Part shown: positions 1 through 9,070 of the stretch, one piece after another
How the letters are laid out: each line of letters begins with the position of its first letter
Numbering within the stretch: position 1 is the first letter of the stretch
Assembly: GCF_014192395.1 (NCBI RefSeq)
Contig: NZ_JACHXW010000022.1
Location: 1 to 64,000, forward strand
Direction: 5' to 3'
DNA: 64,000 nucleotides
From: Paenibacillus endophyticus
GTDB lineage: Bacteria > Bacillota > Bacilli > Paenibacillales > Paenibacillaceae
Translations under genes and position numbers: made by a program
Notes under the pieces: model-generated
The model's database searches: none
What the model was told of the DNA's origin: nothing
Seen by the model: only the letters and a program-made list of their open reading frames with translations

Positions 1-729
1 TGTACAAAATGGTGGTGTGGTAACTTCCATTTTACACGAAGCCTTCATGGGCCTTTTGTTTTTTTAGGTGTCGCACTTCATTTTACAATCCGTCATGTAT
101 AAAGAAAATCACAGTGCTTCGGAGAATCTCGCTATCCGATATCCATCTTATCTCGTGGATTTATCCTAGCTGGGCACCGGCCACCGGCGGAAGGACTGCA
201 CCCATTCATGCAGGTGTGAAACAACAAAGCGAGTCCCCATGTATTCATATACATCGGGACTTTTTTGAATTTAGGCAGATCCATATTTGCATTCAATCCA
301 TCGATGATCGAATAAACCGCTTAAGAACATGCATAAGCACGGATTGAGTTAGGTATTCGAATGAAAAGTAGATAGATATTTTTCGGAACGGATTTGTTTT
401 TTGCATAATAATCGCCTACTCTCACAACCGATCTCTACCTTGGAATAATTTTGGCAGTGGTATATTTAAGTAGGAAATATATTCAACAGGGGTTGTATGT
501 AAGTGTCGGTGAAGAATTGGGAGCATCACGATCATGTTGAAGCAATGGAATAGCTCCTTTTGAATGCGGTTACACTCGGTTATTTTTTACGAAGGCGGAG
601 GTGTTCATGGCACAGTATTTAAGTAACGGTCTAATTTTTTCGTGAAATCGTTTTCTGTGAAATACCCTTTTTACGAATCATTCCTATCTTATCAATATCA
701 TTTTATCAATAAGGAGATTGAACATTTTC
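1..729. other. Left-edge non-coding region
   Basis: No gene was recognised in this 0.7 kb. Short open frames exist but lack a ribosome site and any familiar motif. The region holds one clear hairpin terminator (232-266), so a transcript from beyond the left edge probably ends here. The second half should carry the promoter of the amylase gene, but no convincing -35/-10 pair could be chosen. Confidence 0.5.
232..266 (+). terminator. Rho-independent terminator
   Basis: Arms agtccc + atgtat (232-244, one C bulge) pair with atacat + gggact (249-261) around a tcat loop, followed by a run of T to 266. The gene it serves lies upstream of the window or was not recognised. Confidence 0.7.
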
Positions 730-3700
730 ATGAAACAAACAAATCAGCTGAACCGAAAACGTTTCCTCAGTCTGCTTCTCACTCTGGTGCTGATGGCCTC
801 GGTCTTTACGATGCCGACGGTCAAGGCCGAATCTATAACGGATCAACCGGGAACGGCAGCGGCCTCCACAGCGAGCAGCGCCATCCCGGAACGCATCCGG
901 GATGGCGTTATATTACACGCCTTTGACTGGAATTTAAGTGTCATAGAGGAAAACCTACAGGCCATAGCTGACGCAGGGTACACGGCGATACAGACTTCGC
1001 CTATCATGGGCAGCGCCTCTGGGACCAACTGGTATTTTGCCTATCAGCCCAGCAACATGCTCGCTGGCGGCAAAGGCAACAGATACGGCGACAGGGACGC
1101 GTTTGTCAGCCTGACCACCGCCGCCAAAGCACTTGGCATCAAGGTTATCGTCGACGTGGTGCCTAACCACATGGGCAGTACCGGCAACTCAGATGCCCCG
1201 TGGAATGACAACACCTATTTCCACAATGTGAGCGGCAGCGTAGGTTATAATGACCGTTTTCTTCTGACGCAGCCGAACATGATCAGCGGTCTGAGGGATC
1301 TGAACACGCATTCCAAGTTTGTTCAAGATTCCTACATCGCGTATTTGAAGGACATGATCGACGCTGGCGCGAGCGGCTTCCGCTATGACGCCATCAAGCA
1401 CATTGAGCTGGACGACGACATGCCTTCCCCGGCGAGCATTGCCGCGGGCTTACCCGAAGGGGAGTTCAAAAGCGATTATGTGAAAAATGTGACCGGAGCG
1501 GCCAAGGCCTATTTTAAGGAGAAAGGCAAAGAGAACTTCCAGTACGGCGAGGTGCTGCAAGGGGGAGACCCCCAGAACGACAGGATGAAAGGCTATGCGA
1601 AGTATATCGACATGACTGCTTCCAAGTACGGGCATGATGTTCGTGGCGTCCTCGAAGTAGGGGACATCGGTCGTCTCGACAAATGGGCGGATTACGCGGC
1701 CGAGGGCCTGACGGCCGACCGGCTGGTACCCTGGGTGGAATCTCACGACACCTACAACAACGAAGGAGAGTCCCTGAGCTTCAGCCCGAAGCAGGTCAGA
1801 CAGGGCTGGGCCATTATTGCCGCCCGCAAGGATGCTTCCCCCCTCTTCTTTGCCCGTAATGTCAACGCCGACGGGAGCCAGAGAACCAGCGTACTGACCG
1901 CAGACAACGTAGACAATAACCGGTCTCAGTGGAGCCATCCCGAAGTGGTGGCAGTCAACAAGTTCCACAACGCTATGGCGGGACGGGATGAGAATCTGGT
2001 AAGTCTCGGTAACAATGCCGTCATGATCGAGCGCGGCACAACCGCGGACGGCGGCGGCGCGGTGCTGCTTAACACCAGTACAACTGACCGTGTTCTAGGC
2101 AGTGTGCCGGTGAGATTCTTAAAGGATGGCTTCTATGCTAATGCACTGAATCCGGCCAACATCTTTACAGTATCAAACGGCAGGATCAGTGGTACCCTTC
2201 CAGGAAACCCTGCAAAAGCCAACAACACTGAGACCGGCAGCAACCCTGGCCTTGTGGTTCTAATGGAGAAAGAGGTCGCAACCTCCACCGTTCTGGCTGC
2301 TTTGCCGAGCGATGACGATGTGCTCGCCGGCAACAGCTTTACCGGCAATCAGCTCAAGCTCAGGATGTCCGCCGTGAATGTGACGAGTGCCAGCTACGCT
2401 ATTAATAACGGCGATGCTGTGAGCTTTGCTCATGATGACATCATCACCGTGAACGGTAACTACAACGAGCCGATTACCGTCACGTTGGTGGGCCGGACAG
2501 CCGATGGGAATTGGATCACCAAAGCGTTTACCTACACTAGAGTCGAACCTGTAGGAGCGGTCGTTCCGCCGGTCGCAGAGCCAACACATGTCAACGTTTA
2601 TCTTTCAATCAACCGCAATGCGAACTTCCAAGCCTGGGGTACCCACACCTTCGGAGTGAGAACCTACACGTACAACCCTGAGTTGTTCGGCGGATGGCCC
2701 GGCGGTACGATGACGAGATTGAAATACAATGGCGCCGACACGCATTGGTACAAGATTAGTATGCCTCGGGCTGCCGTAGGCGGAATCATATTCAATACCC
2801 AAAACAACTCGGGTACTGGACAACAAACCGGTCAACCGGCGATTACCGCTTCAATGCTGAATAATGAGCAATTATATTTCTATGGTACTGGAGCTTCAGG
2901 CTATAACATCAATGGCTCCACCGATAGCGGCAATAACGCCCGCGCCAACTGGGACACGGCCTTTGCCGCAGGCAACAATATCGGCTTCGTAGCCAGCGGC
3001 GTATTCCCACCGGGGCGCAATGGCGTGATTTTCAACACGTCGGGCGGCAGCTCGGTCGACAGTCAATACGTGCGTGAAGGGGAAAAAGCAACCCGGCCGA
3101 CAACCGATCCGACTCGCAGCGGTTATCTTTTCGATGGGAAATGGTATACCGATTCGGCGTTCACGCAGGAGTATAGCTTCAACGCTCCTGTGGTCAACAC
3201 TCTCGGCGACGGTCATATATACGCTATGACTCTCTACGCCGGATGGATCCAGCTGGAAGCCGACAAATTCTTGGTCCAGTTCAACTCTCAGGGCGGCAGT
3301 TCGGTCATGTCCATCCCTAACGTGGCTGCAGGCAGCAACATCACTGCGCCACAACAGCCGGTCAGGAACGGTTATACTTTCGCGGGATGGTACAAGGATT
3401 CGGCCTACAATGATGCATGGAGCTTTGGCTCTGATACCGTGACGGCGGCGACAACACTCTTCGCCAAGTGGGAGTCTGTATCCTACGCGATCACCTATAA
3501 GGACGGTGGCGGATCGGCGATTATGCCGGGCAGCGAACAGGTTACCTATACCTATGAAACGCCGACGTTCAACCTGGCCGAGCCGAGCTTCAAGGAGGGG
3601 TATAGCTTCAATGGCTGGTATACCGACTCGGAATTCCTGCCAAGCTCAAAGCGTAGCAGCGTTGCAGTCAACTCTGTCGGCCATTTGACTTTATACGCCC

Positions 3701-5655
3701 GCTTTACGGCGAATGCCTACAGTATTACGCTCGATCCTCAAAGTGGGTCAGGCGGTACGGAAAGTATTTCGGTCAACTATGGCGGCAAGCTGCCGCTAGG
3801 AATCACCCGTCCTGAAAGGGATGGCTATTCTTTCCAGGGCTTGTACGCAAACACTGACGGAAAGGGCCAACAGTATTACAACAGTAGCGGCGTCAGAGTA
3901 TATGAGGGCAGCTGGTCGACCGCGTCCGTCAGCAACTTCTACGCTCATTGGATTCTCAAGGATGATCCGGACATTGCCACTGTAGCAGCGGCGGTAGCAG
4001 CCCTCGAAGTGGGTTACGCCGTAGGCAACAATGCGGCTAATGTCACACAAAACGTGACACTGCCAATAACAGGATTAGATGATGTCACCGTTTCATGGTC
4101 AAGCGACAATCCTGGGATCATTCGTACAGATGGCACAGTTGTTCGTCCATTAGCAGGTGCGGCAGACGCCACTGTTACCTTGACTGCAACCTTAACGAAA
4201 GGCGAAGTGACGGACACGAAAACCTTTACGGTAATCGTGATGTCAATAGAGACCGAGGCTATAGCTGTTGAAACGATAAATATTAGCGGTAATGATACGA
4301 TCTCAACAAAAGGCGGAACACTTCAACTAACAGCAGAGGTGCTGCCGGCAGATGCAACGAACAAAGCGATTACCTGGTCTGCCCGGAATGGAACAGGAAG
4401 CGCAACGATCAATGAGTCGGGTCTGTTAACTGCTGTAAGCGACGGCACCGTAACGGTGACGGCGACGGCAGTAGATGGTTCGGGAGTCGTGGGAACGAAG
4501 TCGATTGCGATTAGCGGCCAGACAACAAGCAATCCAGAGCCAACGAATCCGCCTAGCCATCCAGGACCATCGGCACCAGCGCCAACAGGCGTCATTAAGG
4601 ATGGAGACAAAGCGATTGTGGAGCTTGGCAGCGGCATCACGTCGAAGTCCATTCCCGTACAGGATATCGGCGGATTATCCCTTCAGGTAAAAGCAACGAA
4701 TGCGGTTCTAACGGTTCAAGCGGATGCGCTGAAGCGATGGCTGACTGCGGCGGGGAATCCGTCCGGGGCAAGTATTGAAGTAATCGTTGCGCCAGTGACT
4801 GTTGGTGATATTGCGAATGCTCCAGCACAAGGCGGTCAAGCGCGTGTGGAAGTTGCAGGCGTGGTCTACGACATCACGGTTAAGCTGAAGCACTACAACC
4901 AAGTCATCGATATTAGCAATGTAGATGGCGGAGTTGAAATAACCTTGCCTTATAACAATGAGACTGATGAAGACCTACTGGGCATTTATTATTTCAATGA
5001 AGTAAGCAAAGAGTGGGAATACGTGGGAGGCAGCATAGATGCAGCCAAGAATACCGTGACGGTTGCTCTTCAGCATCTGAGCAAATATGCGGTGCTGGAA
5101 TACGCGAAGTCATTCACTGACGTTCCTTCCAATCACTGGGTTGCACGGACGCTGGAGGTATTGGCAGCGAAGCATATCATTAACGGCACAAGCGACACAC
5201 TCTTCACGCCAAATGGACATACAACTCGCGCTGAATTCACTTCCTTGCTGGTACGAGCTCTAGGCTTGACGAATACTGCAAGCTCAGTTCCGTTCGACGA
5301 TGTTCAAGCGGGGGAGTGGTATGCGAAGGAAGTTGCCATTGCTTATGAAGCGGGGCTTGCCTTGGGAGTATCGGATAACAAATTCGATCCAAACGCGAAA
5401 ATAACCCGTGAACAAATGGCGGTACTGCTCGTTCGCGCCTATGAGTACAAGAACGGCGCAATCGCTGCGACTGGTCAAGAAACAGCCGACCGCGTGGATG
5501 GATCAAGCATTTCTCCATGGGCAGTCGAAGGAGTGAATAAAGCCATCGCTGCAGGACTTCTGCAAGGGAAAGGAAACGGAATCTTCGATCCGGCTTCCGA
5601 CGCCAACCGCGCCGAAACCGCGCAAGCCATCTTGAACTTGTTCAATAAGAAATAA
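730..5655 (+). CDS. SLH-anchored modular alpha-amylase (GH13, CBM26-like, InlB repeats)
   Basis: Secreted starch-degrading enzyme held on the cell wall. Signal peptide at residues 1-34 (ends VKA). The GH13 barrel shows region I DVVPNH (about 142), nucleophile Asp220 in GFRYDAIKH, general acid Glu274 in YGEVLQ and Asp340 in ESHD. A starch-binding module of CBM26 type follows (WPGGTM, then IIFNTQNNSGTGQQTG, about 620-720). Then come four Listeria/Bacteroides InlB-type repeats (about 765-1075, each ending GWYxDS...LYAxW), an atrophied Ig domain, a Big2 domain, a Pro/Thr linker and three SLH domains (about 1462-1641). A TTG in frame at 718 sits only one base from the AAGGAG at 711-716; the ATG at 730, 13 bases on, is preferred. 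The neighbouring sugar importer and two-component system suggest uptake of its products. Substrate preference within GH13 is inferred. Confidence 0.9.
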   Translation: MKQTNQLNRKRFLSLLLTLVLMASVFTMPTVKAESITDQPGTAAASTASSAIPERIRDGVILHAFDWNLSVIEENLQAIADAGYTAIQTSPIMGSASGTNWYFAYQPSNMLAGGKGNRYGDRDAFVSLTTAAKALGIKVIVDVVPNHMGSTGNSDAPWNDNTYFHNVSGSVGYNDRFLLTQPNMISGLRDLNTHSKFVQDSYIAYLKDMIDAGASGFRYDAIKHIELDDDMPSPASIAAGLPEGEFKSDYVKNVTGAAKAYFKEKGKENFQYGEVLQGGDPQNDRMKGYAKYIDMTASKYGHDVRGVLEVGDIGRLDKWADYAAEGLTADRLVPWVESHDTYNNEGESLSFSPKQVRQGWAIIAARKDASPLFFARNVNADGSQRTSVLTADNVDNNRSQWSHPEVVAVNKFHNAMAGRDENLVSLGNNAVMIERGTTADGGGAVLLNTSTTDRVLGSVPVRFLKDGFYANALNPANIFTVSNGRISGTLPGNPAKANNTETGSNPGLVVLMEKEVATSTVLAALPSDDDVLAGNSFTGNQLKLRMSAVNVTSASYAINNGDAVSFAHDDIITVNGNYNEPITVTLVGRTADGNWITKAFTYTRVEPVGAVVPPVAEPTHVNVYLSINRNANFQAWGTHTFGVRTYTYNPELFGGWPGGTMTRLKYNGADTHWYKISMPRAAVGGIIFNTQNNSGTGQQTGQPAITASMLNNEQLYFYGTGASGYNINGSTDSGNNARANWDTAFAAGNNIGFVASGVFPPGRNGVIFNTSGGSSVDSQYVREGEKATRPTTDPTRSGYLFDGKWYTDSAFTQEYSFNAPVVNTLGDGHIYAMTLYAGWIQLEADKFLVQFNSQGGSSVMSIPNVAAGSNITAPQQPVRNGYTFAGWYKDSAYNDAWSFGSDTVTAATTLFAKWESVSYAITYKDGGGSAIMPGSEQVTYTYETPTFNLAEPSFKEGYSFNGWYTDSEFLPSSKRSSVAVNSVGHLTLYARFTANAYSITLDPQSGSGGTESISVNYGGKLPLGITRPERDGYSFQGLYANTDGKGQQYYNSSGVRVYEGSWSTASVSNFYAHWILKDDPDIATVAAAVAALEVGYAVGNNAANVTQNVTLPITGLDDVTVSWSSDNPGIIRTDGTVVRPLAGAADATVTLTATLTKGEVTDTKTFTVIVMSIETEAIAVETINISGNDTISTKGGTLQLTAEVLPADATNKAITWSARNGTGSATINESGLLTAVSDGTVTVTATAVDGSGVVGTKSIAISGQTTSNPEPTNPPSHPGPSAPAPTGVIKDGDKAIVELGSGITSKSIPVQDIGGLSLQVKATNAVLTVQADALKRWLTAAGNPSGASIEVIVAPVTVGDIANAPAQGGQARVEVAGVVYDITVKLKHYNQVIDISNVDGGVEITLPYNNETDEDLLGIYYFNEVSKEWEYVGGSIDAAKNTVTVALQHLSKYAVLEYAKSFTDVPSNHWVARTLEVLAAKHIINGTSDTLFTPNGHTTRAEFTSLLVRALGLTNTASSVPFDDVQAGEWYAKEVAIAYEAGLALGVSDNKFDPNAKITREQMAVLLVRAYEYKNGAIAATGQETADRVDGSSISPWAVEGVNKAIAAGLLQGKGNGIFDPASDANRAETAQAILNLFNKK

Positions 5656-5679
5656 GATGGAATAGAACGATGCAGCTGT

Positions 5680-5726
5680 AACAATAATCCCATTACCGCG
5701 AGGTAATTGGGGTTATTGTTTTTCTA
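5680..5726 (+). terminator. Rho-independent terminator of the amylase gene
   Basis: Long stem with arms of about 19 bases (aacaataatcccattacc against ggtaattggggttattgtt) around a gcga loop, followed by T residues. It lies 25 bases after the stop codon. Confidence 0.85.
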
Positions 5727-5781
5727 TTATTAAATCTGTACAATCCGTGATAAACTTTCAAGAGATTGGGGGGAAGACACC

Positions 5782-7518
5782 ATGAAGCTGAACTTCATAC
5801 AACGCTATAGACAACTCACTTTTAAAAATAGAATCATTACGATATTCATACTCATTATTCTGGTTCCGTTTATTTGTCTTGGACTCGCATCGCTATTTAC
5901 GATTAACTCCATACTTGTCAATAAAGTTGAAGGTTCCATCCAGAGCAACTTAAGGCAAGATGTACTGACGATGGAAAACACATTAAACAACTTAAACCAT
6001 GTTTTGCAACAAATCACTTTTGGGGGCGGAACGAACAAACTGCTTGAGCAGCTGCAAAATGAAACGGAGCCTTTCGAGCGGATAAGGCTTCGAAACGAGC
6101 TGAAGAGCGAGCTGAACGTGATCACCTTCTCCAACCCAAATATAGGATTAACGATGTATTACTTCAAGAACACCAATGAGTATGATTTTGAAAATTTTCC
6201 AGTCAGAGATCCCTTTAATCCGGAAGAACTGCCCGTTATGGCGGTATATCCTGAGATTACTTATTTCGGCCCTCACAAAAGCAATAATAGGTCGATTAAT
6301 CAGTTAGTATTTAGTACAATGCGAAAGGTCAATTGGCAGGATCAAGATGTTTATTTGTACATAGAGACGGGGTTTAATGCCACCGCCAAATTATTTAATT
6401 CCGACAATCCGTCCAATAAGTCACGACGGCTGCTTATTCTTGATAATGAAGGAAAAATTACGTTCAGCCAAGACCAAGAACAATTCCCTTTAAACAGTAT
6501 GTTTCCGACGGGAAATTCTGAAATCGTTTCAGGATCATATGGACATTATATTTGGCACAAAGAAACGAGCAATCAAGGCTGGAGCATGGTTTCCATATTG
6601 CCAAAAGAGGTATTGAATCAGGAAAAAAACCAATGGTATTTCCAAATAATCGTTTATTTCTTAATATTTGAGCTTGCGGCAGTCATTCTCGCTTTATTAT
6701 TGTCAAGAATGGTATACAAACCGCTTGAGAAATTCAATTTGGAAATTAAAACACTGGTGCAATCGGGCTCCAAGGAAAATACTGATTTAACCAATATACC
6801 TGAATTTGATTTTTTGCTGTTAAAGATCCGAGCCATGAAAAAAAAGATATGGGAATTATACGAGGAAATTGAACAAAAAGAAAAGAGGAGAGCGAACTTA
6901 GAGGTTGAAAAGCTGTTGTATCAGATAAATCCTCATTTCCTAATGAATACGCTAGACACCGTTCATTGGCTTGCGATGATTAATGGGCAAGAGGAGATCG
7001 ATAAGCTGGCGCTTTCCTTAAATAAGCTCCTGCAATACAATCTGGGCAAATCGGGTGAGGCTACTACGATTGGCGGGGAAATAGATGCGCTAAAAGAATA
7101 TTTGCAGCTTCAAAAAATCAGGTATGATTTTCAATTCGATGTGGATATCGATGTCGATGACGATGCGATGATGCTGCAGATCCCGCGGTTTATTCTCCAG
7201 CCTTTAGTTGAGAATGCCCTTTATCACGGAGTAAGCGATGATGGATATATTCATGTGGATATCAGGTTAAACGATGAGCTTGAAATTACGATTGAGGATA
7301 ACGGCGCTGGGATGCTGCCGGAAAAAATCGATCAATTACTGAATGATGATTCCATGGACAGTCAGAAAGTAGGGATGGGCATCGGAATGAAATATGTCAA
7401 ACGAATACTGGAAGCCAATTATGGAGAGCAAGCAACGTTTCATATTAAGAGCGTGATCGGTAAAGGGACTGTCGTTTCATTGAGCTTGCCAGTCTTTAGA
7501 GGTGAACAAAAGCGATGA
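5782..7518 (+). CDS. YesM-type sensor histidine kinase
   Basis: Membrane sensor that phosphorylates the AraC-type regulator encoded immediately downstream. Transmembrane helices at about residues 18-41 and 288-310 flank an extracellular sensor region. A coiled stretch leads to the His_kinase domain of the LytS/YesM class, with phospho-acceptor His385 in INPHFL, then an ATPase with the N box LVENALYHG and the G box IEDNGAG. The 578-residue length is usual for the family. GGGGGAAG at about 5767-5774 precedes the ATG. The stop overlaps the next start (ATGA), so the two are translationally coupled. Genomic position between a surface amylase and a sugar importer suggests that it senses an extracellular oligosaccharide; the ligand is unknown. 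Confidence 0.92.
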   Translation: MKLNFIQRYRQLTFKNRIITIFILIILVPFICLGLASLFTINSILVNKVEGSIQSNLRQDVLTMENTLNNLNHVLQQITFGGGTNKLLEQLQNETEPFERIRLRNELKSELNVITFSNPNIGLTMYYFKNTNEYDFENFPVRDPFNPEELPVMAVYPEITYFGPHKSNNRSINQLVFSTMRKVNWQDQDVYLYIETGFNATAKLFNSDNPSNKSRRLLILDNEGKITFSQDQEQFPLNSMFPTGNSEIVSGSYGHYIWHKETSNQGWSMVSILPKEVLNQEKNQWYFQIIVYFLIFELAAVILALLLSRMVYKPLEKFNLEIKTLVQSGSKENTDLTNIPEFDFLLLKIRAMKKKIWELYEEIEQKEKRRANLEVEKLLYQINPHFLMNTLDTVHWLAMINGQEEIDKLALSLNKLLQYNLGKSGEATTIGGEIDALKEYLQLQKIRYDFQFDVDIDVDDDAMMLQIPRFILQPLVENALYHGVSDDGYIHVDIRLNDELEITIEDNGAGMLPEKIDQLLNDDSMDSQKVGMGIGMKYVKRILEANYGEQATFHIKSVIGKGTVVSLSLPVFRGEQKR

Positions 7519-8870
7519 TAAAAGTTTTAATTGTAGATGATGAGAAAATCGTTCGCAAGGGATTAGTCAGCTTTATGCCCTGGCAGGACTTTGGAATGGT
7601 TGTGGTAGGGGAAGCCAACAATGGCGAGAACGCCCTGCAGTTTTTGGAAACGAACAAGGTAGACTTATTGCTGACAGATCTGTCTATGCCGGTCATGTCC
7701 GGAATTGAATTGATGAAGGAAGTTAGAAGGATACATCCGAATATCCAAATTGTCGTACTGACCCTGCATCAGGATTTCGAATATGTGCAGGAGGCGCTTC
7801 GGCTAGGGGCAATTGATTATATCGCGAAGACACAACTAGAAAAGGAACAATTTAAAGATGTACTGAGTAGAATTTCTTCGTTATTCGATACCAAAAAACC
7901 CACTGGTTACGACAGTTATCGGGATGAACTCGATCAAGTCGATGAACTATACGTGATCTACCTCTTGAATGGGCAAAGCGACGACTCGTCAATGGGTATC
8001 GTATTACCCAAAGGCGCGATAGAATTGGATGCGGGGGTATGGGGGATGACTTATTTGCCGCCGGAATCTTTAACCTCATGTCCGGATTATGCCATGATCT
8101 TCTTTCGTGATTTGAAAGAGCTGGACCGGAAATCAATCGTGCAGCTTACTCGCGTCTACCGAAGGAACGAATTTTTTTATGAGTATCATCCCATGAAGTC
8201 CATTCCGATTGTTCATAATGGCACAATTTCAACTTTGGGAGAGAATGCCGATTACGACTTGATTAAGCTGAAGCGGAAGTGGCTTTCACCGGATTGGATC
8301 TACGAGGATCAAGCTTTTGAAACGATGCTTCAAGAGCTAATAGCAATAAAGCTTCCGCCAATTCGATTAACAAGACTATTCTTTTCTTTGTCAGATGAGT
8401 GGAACCGTTTATATGAGCAAATATTGATCGATCCCATTGTGATGGATGATTCATTCGCATATTTTGCTCAATTTGAAAGCTGGTTACGCAATGTAAGGAA
8501 TGCCATCCATCAGGCTAATAGCAAGCCCCAATACTCCAAGGAAATTCAGAACAGCATTGCAAAAGCTGCGAATATGGCTCAATTAATGATGAATCAATCT
8601 CTATCGGCAGGAGAGATGGCGCAGATTGTCAATATGAGCAGCAGCTATTTTAGCCAGTGCTTCAAACAAATCGTAGGCAAAACCTACACGGATTATTTGA
8701 GGGATATTCGTCTGGAAAGAGCCAAGCATTATTTGATAAACACGACTAAAACCATACAGTGGATTGCCGAACAAGTAGGGTATAACGATGAAAAGTATTT
8801 TAGCCGCTTATTTAGAGAGCATGTAGGCATACTGCCAAGTGACTATAGACAGACTAACAAACAGGTATGA
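7515..8870 (+). CDS. YesN-type response regulator, AraC HTH
   Basis: Transcription activator paired with the kinase at 5782-7518, overlapping it by four bases. An N-terminal receiver domain has acidic residues near the start (VDDEK) and phospho-acceptor Asp55 in LLTDLSMP. A poorly conserved middle region (about 130-345) is typical of YesN proteins. The C-terminal AraC HTH_18 domain (about 355-448) reads AEQVGYNDEKYFSRLFREHVG near its end. The likely target is the binding-protein/permease operon starting at 9071, whose promoter lies 200 bases downstream. The terminator at 8911 separates the two. Confidence 0.92.
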   Translation: MIKVLIVDDEKIVRKGLVSFMPWQDFGMVVVGEANNGENALQFLETNKVDLLLTDLSMPVMSGIELMKEVRRIHPNIQIVVLTLHQDFEYVQEALRLGAIDYIAKTQLEKEQFKDVLSRISSLFDTKKPTGYDSYRDELDQVDELYVIYLLNGQSDDSSMGIVLPKGAIELDAGVWGMTYLPPESLTSCPDYAMIFFRDLKELDRKSIVQLTRVYRRNEFFYEYHPMKSIPIVHNGTISTLGENADYDLIKLKRKWLSPDWIYEDQAFETMLQELIAIKLPPIRLTRLFFSLSDEWNRLYEQILIDPIVMDDSFAYFAQFESWLRNVRNAIHQANSKPQYSKEIQNSIAKAANMAQLMMNQSLSAGEMAQIVNMSSSYFSQCFKQIVGKTYTDYLRDIRLERAKHYLINTTKTIQWIAEQVGYNDEKYFSRLFREHVGILPSDYRQTNKQV

Positions 8871-8910
8871 TAGGGTCTATTTGTAATCATTTGAATAGTG
8901 GGTAGAAATT

Positions 8911-8949
8911 CGTCCGAAAACAGGGTAGACAGTTTTCGGGCGTCTTTTT
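8911..8949 (+). terminator. Rho-independent terminator after the two-component operon
   Basis: Arms cgtccgaaaac (8911-8921) and gttttcgggcg (8932-8942) pair with one G-T wobble, followed by tctttttatttt. Confidence 0.8.
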
Positions 8950-9014
8950 ATTTTCATCGTATATTCAACCTATTCCCCTTGTATCCTCTAACACGCACCA
9001 CACCTGCTAGGTAT

Positions 9015-9020
9015 TATAAT
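9015..9020 (+). promoter_or_regulatory. Possible -10 element of the sugar importer operon
   Basis: TATAAT at 9015-9020 lies 50 bases before the ATG at 9071. The -35 position (cacgca) is poor, as would fit a promoter that needs the neighbouring AraC-type activator. A guess based on the -10 alone. Confidence 0.35.
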
Positions 9021-9070
9021 CAAGTTGTAGCAAAGAACATTCATTTAAATATGCAGTAGGGGGAAAGAAA

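Noticed and set aside
114..347. 77-codon frame at the left edge
   Set aside because: It runs through the terminator at 232-266 and shows no family resemblance.
718..729. TTG start of the amylase at 718
   Set aside because: It is one base after AAGGAG; the ATG at 730 is favoured.
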